A stretch of DNA of 64,000 nt, taken from Ceratodon purpureus. Taxonomy: Eukaryota > Streptophyta > Bryopsida > Pseudoditrichales > Ditrichaceae. A model generated the notes under the pieces. That model searched no databases. It saw only the letters and a program-made list of their open reading frames with translations, and was not told where the DNA came from. Positions 23,311 to 34,565 of this stretch are shown here, piece after piece; position 1 is the stretch's first letter, and the number at the start of each line of letters is the position of its first letter. The stretch spans positions 51,942,478 through 52,006,477 of the forward strand of contig CM026426.1 in assembly GCA_014871385.1 (NCBI GenBank), read 5' to 3'. The position numbers and the translations under genes are program-made.

Positions 23311-23514
23311 GGAGGAAGAGCAGCCGTGCTCCTCCTTTCTTTTGTCATTTTGTGGCGCGCTGGATCCTTGTGTTGCGCGGCGAAGTGCGCAGTTAGGGTT
23401 GGGACGGTAGAAGAGAGAGACGGTGAGACAGAAGTGTTTCCGTTAGTTGAGGGATTGTGGTGAGGATCGTGCGTGCAGGTGCTACCGGAGTGACGATGAG
23501 GAGGACTTAGCAGG

Positions 23515-25389
23515 ATGGGTAGAAAGGGGAAAGAACCGGGGGAGGAGGGACAGTTGGTGAAGGTACAACGGGTCATGCCGTTGATGCCGGCAGACGAAGG
23601 AGAGATGGAGCTCCTCCGGGCCGCCTTAGATGTCATGGGCTATGCGTTACTATTGGACAAGGCGTGGGGTTGGAAACATTCCCTTCCGGCCCAGGAGATC
23701 CTCGTCAAGAATCCCGACAATCGAGGAACCATCCGGGGAGAACCGGAGCAGTGGACAGCACAAGACTGGAGGGATACGTACGGCTTCACCAACGTTGGGG
23801 AGGTCTCAGCACCGGAGGCCCGGGAATTTGTGTGGACGTATATCACGGGGTCCGGAGACAGGAGAGAGGGGTGGGACCTGGACGACATCAAGGATGCGAG
23901 GGCCCGGAGGGTAGTAGGGTTTATGAACCCTATTTTCCATCCGGAAAAACCCAAACGGATCACCATCAAGTGGGCGTCTATTTTCCTCGGAGCCATGGAC
24001 GGTGAGTTCTCCGTAGACTGGGGCCTCATGATAAAGACGATAGTCGACCGGCAGGTAGCCAATCTCCGGAAGACCAAGAAACACGCCACCTGCCTTCCGT
24101 CTTTCCTCGTTCACCTTTACCGTCACCGGGGGCTGTTGAACCCTAAGGAGATCCTGGAGTATGATGAACTGAAGAGCTTGCAACTGTACGCTGAACCGGA
24201 AGAAGTGTCTGATCAGGACGATGATGAGGATTGTATGGAGGTCTCTCCCACGCCGGCTAAGAGACCCCGTCCCAGCCCAGAGAAGGGAAAGCCGTCCGGA
24301 TCACCTCGGACTCCCACCCCGACCAAGCGAACCCTGAATACGGTAGTCTTCAAACCCACCGGACCACCGGAGCACACCGGGGACCCGTGCCAAGACTTAG
24401 TCAACCTTTCGGAGCAGGTGTCGGCGTATGCTCAGTTCCTACAGTCAACTAGGCAGCTGGAGGGCCGATTGGCTAAGGAGGTAATTTCCCTTACGGGCTC
24501 GGACCGGTTGGAGGAATGCCTGGTCATCCTTCGCAAGCACCGGGACTTAGCCAGTCTACAGGCCAAGCACATCGACAAGATGGAGCAGTACCGGGAGAGG
24601 ATTAACAAGCTCGAACAGGAGGTACGTGATGCCTAAAGGGATTTCAATGACGCCCGTGACCGGGCAGCCCATGCCATCCAGTCGCTCGTCGAGGTCAAGG
24701 CCACTTTAGCCCTTCCGGTGGATGTGGCCAATCAGTGCGCCGTTTACCAAGCCTTCTTGACCCGTCAACCGGATCCGGTTCGGACGAAGATCGTGAAATT
24801 CATGCACGACCGGACGCAGGTGATGAAGGACACTTGGTTGCAGATGAGGCACTTTGTGGAGATCATCAGTGCCGGAAAGGACGGTCCGTCAAGACCACCA
24901 GAGCCACCGGCAGCTCGGGAGGAGCCCAGACCATCGGCACCAACCGGGGGACCGGCACAGGTGCCACTTCCAGCCTCTCCGGTACGGTCGACCATCCGGC
25001 CAGTGCAACCGGAGTTAGGACAACCGCTGAAGGATCCTATCCCGGATACCTTGAACAGCTTGCACAATCTGCCCACCCTGGCTGGAATTGAGACTGTTAA
25101 CCCCGGGAACATCTCTTTGGAACCGGACCAAGGTCTTCCACCGGAAGACTTTGCTCCGGTACAGGGATCTCCGGAACATCTCCAGGTTGATCTCAGCGCA
25201 ATTCCGGTGGCTGCACGATCTCCCTCCCCGGCGGTTCAAGCAGGACGAGCCCGGAAGGCCATCGACCAGCCGGCAGCTGATGCTTCGGAAGAAGGCCCCT
25301 CGCTAAAGAGGCTGAAGAAGGGATTACAGAAGAAGGAACAGTTGGACGGAACCCGGCACAGTCCCCGGTTCGATAAGAACAAGGAGTAG
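23515..25389 (+). pseudogene. Gag-like / plant transposon protein with coiled coil, one in-frame TAA
   Basis: A 625-codon frame from ATG 23515 to TAG 25389, interrupted only by TAA at 24634-24636, after which the same frame continues as RDFNDARDRAAHAIQS. The N-terminal 230 residues form a mixed domain (AQDWRDTYGF, EAREFVWTYI, IKWASIFLGAMDGEFSVDWGLMIKTIVDR, LPSFLVHLYRHRGLL) that resembles the 'putative plant transposon protein' domain found in Gag-like proteins. Next come an acidic patch, a basic proline-rich linker, a coiled coil of about 330-400 that runs through the stop, a proline-rich region and a basic C-terminus. No protease, reverse transcriptase, integrase or long terminal repeats are visible, so a complete LTR element is not supported. 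The stop looks like a single CAA-to-TAA change. Function unknown. Confidence 0.6.
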
Positions 25390-26540
25390 AAGTTAGGATA
25401 AGGACCGGATAAAATGGCAGCGACTAACGATGGGGCTCAAGTGCACCCGGCTGCCAATCCGGATAGATAGCGGCAGTAACTAGGAATAGAAGGCGGCCAC
25501 CGGTCCGGGATTCCCGGATCCAAGATCCGGAATTTCTGGATCTCGGTGGGCCACTTGGTCGCTTTAGGATCGATAGGTTTTAGTATTTAAGCTGGACGTT
25601 TTTCCAAGGCCGGGGCCTTGTTTTTGTACGCCGTTTTGTTGTTGCAATTGAGAATATACTTTTGGATTTGTTGTGTCGACCGGCTGGCTGACAGGTTTGT
25701 TACCGTAATGGTTTGTTGGTACTATTGTCTTCAGTAGTGTTCCAAAGGAGTGTTGAACAATGGGATAGTTTGGAGAGCGCCCGGAGAGACTGGGAAAGTG
25801 TCAAGCGTTGAGTGTTGACGGTTTCCAGTCCCGGAAGGAGCCCGGAGGGGAGGAGAGACGTACTGCAGCAGGGCTGGTAGTCTTCAGGACACGGAGGGCC
25901 GTGTGTATACCGAGATCCGGAAACGGACCGGTCGCTTCCTGTAGATGGGATAAAAGCCGGATTTCCTACTGCGAACCAATCCGGAAGGGAGATGATATAG
26001 TTAGAATACCGTACAACCGTAAGGTGATGTCATTGTAGTATGATTTCTGTATCCATAACCGGCACTGAGTAGCTATCCGGACCGGTACCTAGTCATACGG
26101 AAGGATTATTACTCCACTTCTCGGGTGGTAGATAGGAACAGTGGGGTGTCCAGCCACTTAAAGTCACGGGACGGTGGAGAATCCAGCCACTTGAAAGGAT
26201 AGACGGATCAGTGGGAACCGGCCACTAGTCTAAAAAGCCGGAAAATAGGAACGAGGCAAAAACTACCGGACCAGGCCAACCGGTCGAAAGACGGAATACG
26301 GTTGGATTCGGGTGGTGATTTCCGTGATGATCTAAAAGGAAGAAAACTATAGGTCTTCGTGGGAACGAACACGGAGTGGTTTACTTTGGAGGGTAATTAG
26401 AGTGAATTAAGTGCCTTTCGGAGGAATACGGATACCACGTCGTGCTACAGAGAAGTCTATAAATATACAGGTTTGTATGTTTCATATTGATATGTAAGAT
26501 ATAAAGTAGATTTAACACACAGTTACAAATTAATATAAAT
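25390..26540. other. 3' region of block C, noncoding
   Basis: CCGG sites continue to about 26290, then stop. No long frame. CAGTGGGGTGTCCAGCCACTT and related phrases recur loosely between 26110 and 26230. Confidence 0.5.
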
Positions 26541-27479
26541 AAAAGTTTAGCTCACTGTGAGGTAAACTCTAACTAATTAGATGCAAAGTAAGCCTATAGT
26601 GCGTTGATAAACAATAAGTACAAGAGATATTTAGCTCACAGTGAGCTAAAGTTGGTCGAATCTTCAATAATGTATCTAAAGGGTAGCAGTATAATCCCGA
26701 GGCCAAGTATTATTTTGCTCATTGTGAGCTAAACCTCTATCTGATATAGCACAATTTAGCTCATAGTGAGCTAAATGAAACTAGCATTTAGAATTGCTTA
26801 GTTCAAAATAAGAGAACTTCTTGACCAATGAACACCACCTTCGCTCATAGTGAGCTAAATTACGCCCAAACAAATATCAATTTAGCTCACATTCAACCTA
26901 TTTGTCTGGAAAACTAGTAACATACTACGCTTACTTCAAGCATTTGGACAAATTAAGATGAGGTTTGAAGAAAGTGGATCATCCTGAAATTAGAATACGG
27001 CTCTAATTTAGCTCATTGTGAGCTAAATACATAGCCTCTCGAGACAGAAGATACCATCATTAAGGTGTTACATTATTGTAGATGCAATACAATTTAGCTC
27101 ACTGTGAGCTAAATTATGTTTTGATTGTAGTCTAAAAAGCAGGGAACGTGCTGAAAGTGTCCCTTTGGATTTGAATCTAATTAACTTTTGTTTTCTGAAT
27201 TCGGGTTCTGATTTTCATCTACAGTCACTCCAAAGTAATCTTTGAGCATCTTGCGGAGGATCCACAACGGTAAAAAGTTTAGCTCACAGTGAACTAAATC
27301 ATTTAGAATATCAATGTATAAATTGTGATATCAATAACATGTTTCTAAAGTCTACTTAGAAGATTGTGATGATAGCTTACTAGAAGTGTAGAACTAGTTT
27401 TATTTAGCTCACTGTGAGCTAAATAATTTAACTGAGTACTTTATGTTCATTGCTAATGATAATCACACCTAAAGTTCTC

Positions 27480-30400
27480 ATGCCGGACGGGTATGATATG
27501 AGTCACCTCTAGCCCTTCATCGAGCCATTCATAAACCCGAATCCTGATGAGCCATTTTTTGAAGCCTCACTTGAACACTCCTACGGATCGCTTTGGAAGT
27601 TCAAAGATCATGTCGAAGGTTGGTCGATCGCTGTCTCAAGGTACGAGAAGTCTGTGTGGATACTACACAAAGAGAAGAATTTGCCACGGTATCTAGATCT
27701 ATGTGTCGTTGAGAGAGGAAAGGTAATTGAGGAGCATCACGGGAGTTATATTGTCGTGGTTGTTATGGCCGTTGATATAAAGTCTGAGTGTGACATTACA
27801 CACGTCCACTCTCTGGTCATCAAAGTCGAGAAGCAGAAAATAAAATTTGACCCGGAGCCATTGATAGAGAGTTTGATAGGAACATCGGGCGAAACCTTGA
27901 TGGACGAAATACAGAAGGTCTCGTGGAAGAGTGCTGACCGTGGCCCACTAAAAGCAGTTGCACTTGGGCAAAGACTGTCACGGGTTTTCCTAACACTTAC
28001 CCACTTCATCACAGACTCAGTCATAGCGAAGGCCCCACCCGTGCCATTACAGGGTGCTGCTGTTGTCTCTACCCGCGACGACTCTGCTAAACCATCTCGG
28101 GGCAGTGTTCAACAACAAACTTCCTCGGCAGTTCCAACTCCAGCAAAGTCCAGGGCTTCGAAGCGCCCGAGATTAGAAGCAGATGAAGACGGTCCTTCCA
28201 AGAGGAAAAAGAAGCAAACAACAAAGGCGGGAAGTTCCGGATCAGTGCTTATGCAAACAGAGGAGACGAAGAAGACTAAGAAGAACGATAAGGAAGTCCC
28301 AGATTATGAGAAGTTCACGGAGATTCAAAAGACCTTTTGGGATGACTGTACTGAGGCCTATGTATTCAATATGAATACGACATTCCCGGTGAATGTGAAG
28401 CAGTGCCACATTGCAAAAGACGAATATCATCAGAAACTTAGAGCGGGATATAGTAAAGTCCGTGAAGGAGGAGCTCGTACACATGGGTGATATTAATCAA
28501 AGACAGAAAGTTTGCCTTATGCCGGTGCAAGACAATATGGAGCTGTTGCCAGAGAAGCCAACGTCGTGGGATCAGATCAAGGATGGGAAGTTTATGATAA
28601 TTAACGGACAACATAGTATTGTTGCGTCGCAGGAGCTCCAAATCCAAGGATGTGGAGAAAAACGAAAGAAAGAACTCGAAACCTGGGATGCATACATAGT
28701 GTGGTCGAAGGATCCTCTTATTCTTGTGAGGATATCCAAATTCTACAACATGTGTAACCATCTCAACCACGCTCAACCTACGTGGGAGACAAATATCTTT
28801 AGCGCCCGTAATGTCTAGATCAGCCAGGGGAGACCAACGAATATAAAGGATAGTACGAGAAACAATGACGCAGTTTACAATGTAAAGAAATTTCAGATAA
28901 ACGTCTCACCCATAGATGGATATAAAAATGTAATTGTCGTGAGTTTAGCTCACAGTGAGCTAAATTCACATCTTCTCTTCTATCACCGTGAACTAATCCC
29001 GACTGAAGTGCATCTATTTCTGCTACCTCAAACTCAAGAACACTAGGAATTAAACGTTACTGTTGTAAATTGTTTTCTGATATGCTTTACCATTTAGTTT
29101 TAATCTACTCTGCTAATGTAGTGTTAGTCCCATTGTTTATACCGTGTTTGCAAAATTTGCTATGCTCTATGTGTGCTAAAATCCATAATTAATAACATAT
29201 TTCAACGACATGTTCTTTTCCAAAAATTTCTCGAGCTTCTGATCAAACTGTTTTAGAATATCGACCCCAATAAAGACGGTAAGAGTGTACAGGGGCCAGC
29301 GGATGTGAAGAACGAGATGGTGATTATCACCGCCGCGGAGGATCATTTCATGTTGTGGAGGGAATTTATAACGAAGCATAGCACTGGTGAACTGATTGAT
29401 CCAGAGACTTGCGAGCGCTTCAATCAGAAGAAGGGGTTTAAGGGTGGTAAAGCATTCCAGCTTCAGCGTAGCTTCTTTCGCGGGATGGGTTTCATGACAG
29501 AAGAAGAAACGGTGGATAATCCTTTCATCAAAGCTTTCCTGAAGAAGCTGATGGCGGTGAAGGGGCCCTCGATCTCGGACCCGGAAGTGTGGGTTTGGAT
29601 TTCTGCTACGCAGAAACAAAATGCCCAAGCGATCGCGTACGCAGAGAAGCACATGAAAGGATACTCAGTAGTTCCTTCCAGGTACATACCTGCTAAGAAT
29701 GAACGCTTCAACGACCACACCACCCGAATCTCTGGGAAGGACGAACTGTACTTGGTGTTCTTGTTGCGTGCTGGTGGTAAACATGACAAGAAGAAGGTGA
29801 AGGCGTCTTATACAGCTCCAAATACGAACTACTATACAGTGTATGGGCTGTACAAGGAAGCTCATCTACGGCTCAATGCTCGGGAATTGCGAATGGAGTT
29901 CTACCTGGAGTTACTGAATACATTTTGTTTGCCGGGTGAGAACTTCTGGGGGGTCTTCAGTGGAACCAAGTGCATGTTGGCAGCTCGGGTAAGCTTCCTT
30001 CTCATTGTTTTTTAGAAATGTATTTGTTCTATTTGTGATTTGTTTGGCTATTCTAATATTGCTCAACGTGAGCTTAATCGAATATGCTTCGCGTAGCTTA
30101 TTCAGTTTTTGTCAAAACTGTTTCTAAACTGTTTAGCTCACAGTGAGCTAACCGTGATAAATAGATTATTGAAATTAATTATTAACATGGAATGGAAGCT
30201 TACTGTTCTACTACACGTTGATACATAATATTAGGTACCATATTTTTGTATGGTGGTGATGTGCTTTTCTATGTAATAAATATATTTTCCCGACAGTGAG
30301 CTAATTCATAAAAGCACTGAGTGTTGTTGGCTTTGTAGTAAACCATTTGATGAACAGAGATCCTGCTTAACTATTTAGCTCGTAGTGAGCTAAATGTTTT

Positions 30401-31711
30401 ATCTTAAAATTTTATGTTATATCTAACTGTTTAGACTACTAGACTAGAACGATTTCCTTCTGTTCAAGTGTTTGCGGATTTACAATATGAGGCAGCGTCA
30501 ATTGTTTTTGGGGGTTAAGTTTATTAGCACTTCCAGTGGATTGTGAAACAAATGTGTAGCTCTTCAGTATGATACGTATTTATTTAGCTCATTGTGAGCT
30601 AAGTCAGGCGGATTTGAAGGTTACTAACAGTGTTAAGACATGTGTATGTGTTCCAGATATATGGTATGTTCTACTATGGAATCATTGACCACAACTTTGA
30701 TGAGTGTTACAAGGATATGTCAAAGCTTGTACCATCCCTTGATATCAATGACTTCATCCACGAGAACTCCGTCTATGATTCAAAAGAAACACAGCCCGCA
30801 CTGGAGAGGCAGCAGTTCCTTGAGAGCGACAAGTTTGATCGTCTTGTTGGTCTAGACTTGTCCACCGACGACGAAGACGAGGAGTCATCTGATGACATGG
30901 ATGACAATGTTGGTGCTGCTGAGGACCTTGGTTAAGACATAGGAGCTGGCTTTGATGAAGAGGATGCACGGCCGCCTAGCCCACGGACAGAGCCTCGGCA
31001 GCTGCTATTAGCTCACAGTGAGCTAAACATGGGTGCACCGCGGGCTCGAAGTCTTGCCCTCTACCTGAATCTCGCTTTAGAAGTCAGAGTTCTAGATTGG
31101 GTCGCCGATTAGTGAAGAAGTTCAATCTTGAGCAAGACCTCCAAGCTGATCTAGTGGGATCATCATCTAGGAGGAGGACCGAAGCGGAGGAGGAAGACTC
31201 CAGGGATAATGAAGAACCGATGGAAGAAACAGTTGTCGTGCAGGTCAAAGCCGGGGTTTTAATGGGGGTTCCCCTAGTACCACTAAGCGACTCCGAAGAC
31301 AATGATGGAGATGGGCCCTCTCCCAGTGCCAATTGCGAGGGCAAATCCTCGAGACCGGTTATTCCTACTGTCGCTGTGCGTCTCGAATCGGTACCAGAGG
31401 ATGAAGATGAGGTATTTAACGCCGCCGGTAAGGCTCCACATCCTGGGGAACCAATCGTCAAGAGAGACATTGATTGGTTTGATTGGAACATGGCGCGGAA
31501 AAAGAAGAAACAGGAAAAGAGTGAGAGGGAAGCGGAGGCCACTCGGATTCTTGTGGAGGAGGCTCGGCTGGCTAAGGAGAGGGCAGAGACTCAACTCAGG
31601 GAACAGCAGGAGAGAGACAAGCAACGCGACAAGGAGATTGCTGACATGAAAGCCATGCTCGCTCTTATGGTAGCTCAGAACTCTGGTTCCATCTCCGCTC
31701 TAGCCTTGTAG
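27480..31711 (+). pseudogene. ParB-like / DNA-methyltransferase-like element protein (block D)
   Basis: Exons 27480-28938, 29257-29988 and 30657 to about 31711. Exon 1 has a basic linker and then the ParB-like piece: VNVKQCHIAKDEYHQ, then KFMIINGQHSIVASQELQ, then WDAYIVWSKD. Exon 2 opens with EMVIITAAEDHFMLW at the place of the methyltransferase DPPY motif and ends with FWGVFSGTKCMLAAR; exon 3 resumes IYGMFYYGIIDHNFDECYKDM. This matches the FxGxGT...GIEIDPEY segment, with an intron at the same place and phase as in block B. The DPPY motif is absent, so methylation activity is unlikely. Breaks: TAG at 27510-27512, a frameshift near 28440, TAG at 28816-28818, TAA at 30933-30935, and a frame change near 31020. 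The C-terminus is acidic then a charged coiled coil ending at TAG 31711. Palindromes fill both introns. Confidence 0.62.
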
Positions 31712-31798
31712 CCTTGTCTGAGTATCGACTTGCCGGTTTTAGCTCACAGTGAGCAAACTAGTCTGGATGTACCTGGGAGTGTAAGCGCCGACACCGCT

Positions 31799-33406
31799 AT
31801 GGCTGAAAATCCTCCCCCTTTAGACTTACTTGCGATTACCCCTGTTTTGGCTAAAACAGCCTCGGAGGAGGATTTGCCACCGCCGGTTTCTAAGACCACC
31901 TGCAAGCCAGACACCCCGGTGCCTCGATCGCCAAATGAGGATGATGACATTGATAGAAATGTTGGTGGTGACCGAACCTCGATGGAGGTTGTTAAAAACA
32001 TTTCTAATGTGTCTGAGCAGGGGCAGGGTACCTTGGTGAACAAGCAGAGCTTGAAGGAAGGGCCCTCAGATTGCCACTTGGATACAAATGCACCTACAGA
32101 TGGCAAAGACGAGGAGTTGTTAGATTATGAGGACTCCCCGGAGGTATCACTGTCACTCCAAGATGCTTTGCCCATTTTCTTGGAGATCCAGAAGGGTGCA
32201 GACGGTCATGAGGTATGCGGTTCTGGGATTTACGTGAATCTTAACCTCTAAGTGTAAGGACTGCATAGTTATCTGCTTAAATAGTTTACCTTTTCTGAAT
32301 GATAAGTGATTGTACAAACAATTTGAAGTGTGACATCATTTATAAAGCTTACAACTTCTCATCCGGGTTTCCATTTCAGCCTAATACAAATATTGTATTC
32401 ACTGTAGTTATTGTTTCACATTAGAAATGTTTTGACTTTTACAAGAACTTGACTTGTTTAAATTGTTGTTCTGAATGGATGGCCAGCTAGAAGCAACTGA
32501 CTATGTTCATCGCCCGGTTGCTGTTAAATCTCTGGTTAGCGAGGTGGAATTGCGTTCAAATTGTTCAAATCAGAAATTCAAGTTGTCCTCGCCTTTTTGT
32601 CCTTCTGCATTTCATCAGGTAACGGTTTTTGTCTTGTTTCATTGCTTTTCCAGGCTGAAGCGTCTACAAAGGTCTCACGAGGTCTTAAGGGTGTAGCTCC
32701 CAAGAAGTGGCTGAACGTTGTATTGGACATTAATGGAATTCTAAGTAAATGCATCGACAGGCGGAGTGGATTGAAGGACTTAGTGACGAACCACGTTAAC
32801 CTAGTCTGTGTATGTTCGGCCGGGATTTTCAGATTTATATCATTAGTGAACACTTTCGCTCATGTCGTCGTATGGAGTTCGATGAAGTGCATGACAGCGA
32901 TGGATGTTGTGAATTACCTGTTCAATGGCTTGCCAATGCCTTTGCTTATACTTAGTCAAGCAGATTGCGACTGTATTGAAACATCTCGTCGTACTATCTT
33001 GAAGAACCCGGACGGAGACAAGCCGATTTTTCTCAAAACTTTGTTAAGGGGCCTTTTCGGGGAGAGTTCCACCTACAGCAGTGCAAACACAATCCTTATT
33101 GATGATAGTCCAGAGAAGAGTATATGTAACAACACTGGAAATGCGGTTTTCTTAGAGTCATGGGTTGAGAAAGATGCGGACGATTGCGTTCTTATGTCCA
33201 TATTGGCCCCATGGTTGTCAACGTTGGACAGGAATGCGAGAAATGGAAAACTAGTTGAGTACGTTGATGTAAACAGAATCGGAGTCCCTCCTCTGTTCCA
33301 AGACGATCCACTATTTCATCACATTTTAGAAGGGATGGTGCTTTCAACACGGAATATGGGTGTCAGATTTAATGTTTGCGGCGTTGGCAAACTTAAGGCT
33401 TTTTAA
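31799..33406 (+). CDS. FCP1/NLI-type HAD phosphatase-like protein (block D)
   Basis: Two exons: 31799-32212 (ATG to donor GAG|GTATGC) and 32654-33406 (acceptor TTTCCAG), both phase 0. Exon 1 encodes a proline/acid-rich region. Exon 2 is an FCP1-homology domain: LNVVLDINGILSK in place of the usual DLDETL, HVVVWSSMKCMTAMDVV for motif II, and ANTILIDDSPEKS for the late aspartate motif. FCP1-like HAD enzymes dephosphorylate proteins such as the RNA polymerase II tail. Here the first aspartate is kept and the second is Asn, a change also seen in some plant FCP1-like proteins, so activity is uncertain. No internal stop within this frame. The same frame is open upstream to a TAG at 31711; I place the start at the first ATG after the palindrome at 31738. 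Confidence 0.68.
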
Positions 33407-33638
33407 ACATTATTTAGGACAAATTGAACTTGCTCACAGTGAGCTAAACTGTTGACTATTTTGTATGTGTTTTTGTAAATGTCTTTCCACACAAAACATG
33501 GGTTTCAAAATTCAATGTTTGTGGCGTCGGCAAACATAGGGCTTTCTGAATTCATTTAGGGCGGACTAAATTGGCTCACAGTGAGCTAAACTGTTGACTA
33601 TTTTGTACATGTTCTTTTAAATGTATTTCTTAAACATG
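33353..33638. repeat. 143-bp tandem duplication over the phosphatase stop codon
   Basis: 33353-33495 and 33496-33638 are diverged copies. Each contains the end of the phosphatase frame (a GVGK-like segment), a block D palindrome, and CTAAACTGTTGACTATTTTGTA. Confidence 0.88.
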
Positions 33639-33761
33639 CTTAAATGTTTTTGTAAATGTATTTTTGAACTTCCTTCCACCTGAGTTGCCATTTATATTGA
33701 TTGTCATTTCCGATCTTTTATCTAATAGATCCAATTGCTTTTTTTTGTATTATTTCTCCAG

Positions 33762-34565
33762 GTTCCACCAATATGCTCCGTTTCTGGTGGCCTTAATTTG
33801 CAGGTACGGTCATTCTTTGGGAGCGCCATCCATACTTTCAAGTGGGAGGTGGTCGGTACATGCTCCATATCCGAAGGTGGAGCATTAAGAGGTCAAGATT
33901 ACTCCAAACCGTTTTTACTGTTCTCAGCAACTGATGCTGCTTCTGCGGCTATAGATTTCTCACGAGGGGACTTGGAGCAAGATGTTGTGAATAGTCCTCC
34001 TAGCAGTGGAGGGGATCAATTTGTAGCTAACTCACCTTCTCCTTTAAAGTTGGTTAGGAGATGCACTCCGAGACGGGAGCGTTCTACCTCTCCAACGCTC
34101 TAGACAGCATTGACCCCTCAAAGGCAATTATACGGGGCCCTTGGGTCAAAACGTGACCCTCCGGTAATCGAGACATTAGCTAATCCTGTTGTTAATACTG
34201 GTAAAGACCATGTTATTGAAACAAAATCCTTAGTTAGAATTATTTCTTTGCCTACGCCAATTAGTGAGCAACGTGATGGAGATCGTGGTGTTTCGAAACA
34301 CGTAATGCCGACAATGTCAAGTGGTGCCCCTAAACCTCCTCGAATATCAAGATTTCAGCCAACCCGTTCCTGTTCCTCTACAGGCCTAGATCTAGCGACC
34401 TTGAAGAGGCAAATGAGAGCCTCTTTAGCGCACCCAATTCTTCGACTTCAGACAAAGACTTCTATTTTTGCTGAATCCCACCCTAGAACAGTTTCGCGGA
34501 GGGGCGCGATCATGAAGGCCATGGAAGAACTCAAGGCAAGAGAGGAGATGAAGTCTCGTGTGTGA
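33762..34565 (+). pseudogene. Unrecognised block D reading frame with one internal TAG
   Basis: After a good acceptor (TATTTCTCCAG) the frame VPPICSVSGGLNLQVRSFFG runs to TAG 34101-34103, continues in the same frame as TALTPQRQLYGALG and ends at TGA 34565. It is serine/proline-rich with a short charged helix at the end (MKAMEELKAREEMKSR). No known domain was recognised. It could be a third gene of the element or a detached last exon of the phosphatase gene. Confidence 0.45.

Larger units (their letters stand above)
22952..26300. repeat. Block C: CCGG-saturated region
   Basis: I counted roughly 75-80 CCGG sites in about 3.35 kb, against about 13 expected by chance at equal base frequencies. 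They occur in the leader, the gene and the 3' region, often as ACCGG or TCCGG. The block opens with the palindrome ACCGGAAT-ACTA-ATTCCGGT (22952-22971). Confidence 0.85.

Noticed and set aside
23041..26300. Block C as a complete LTR retrotransposon
   Set aside because: No direct terminal repeats were found on comparing the flanks, and no protease, reverse transcriptase or integrase is present.
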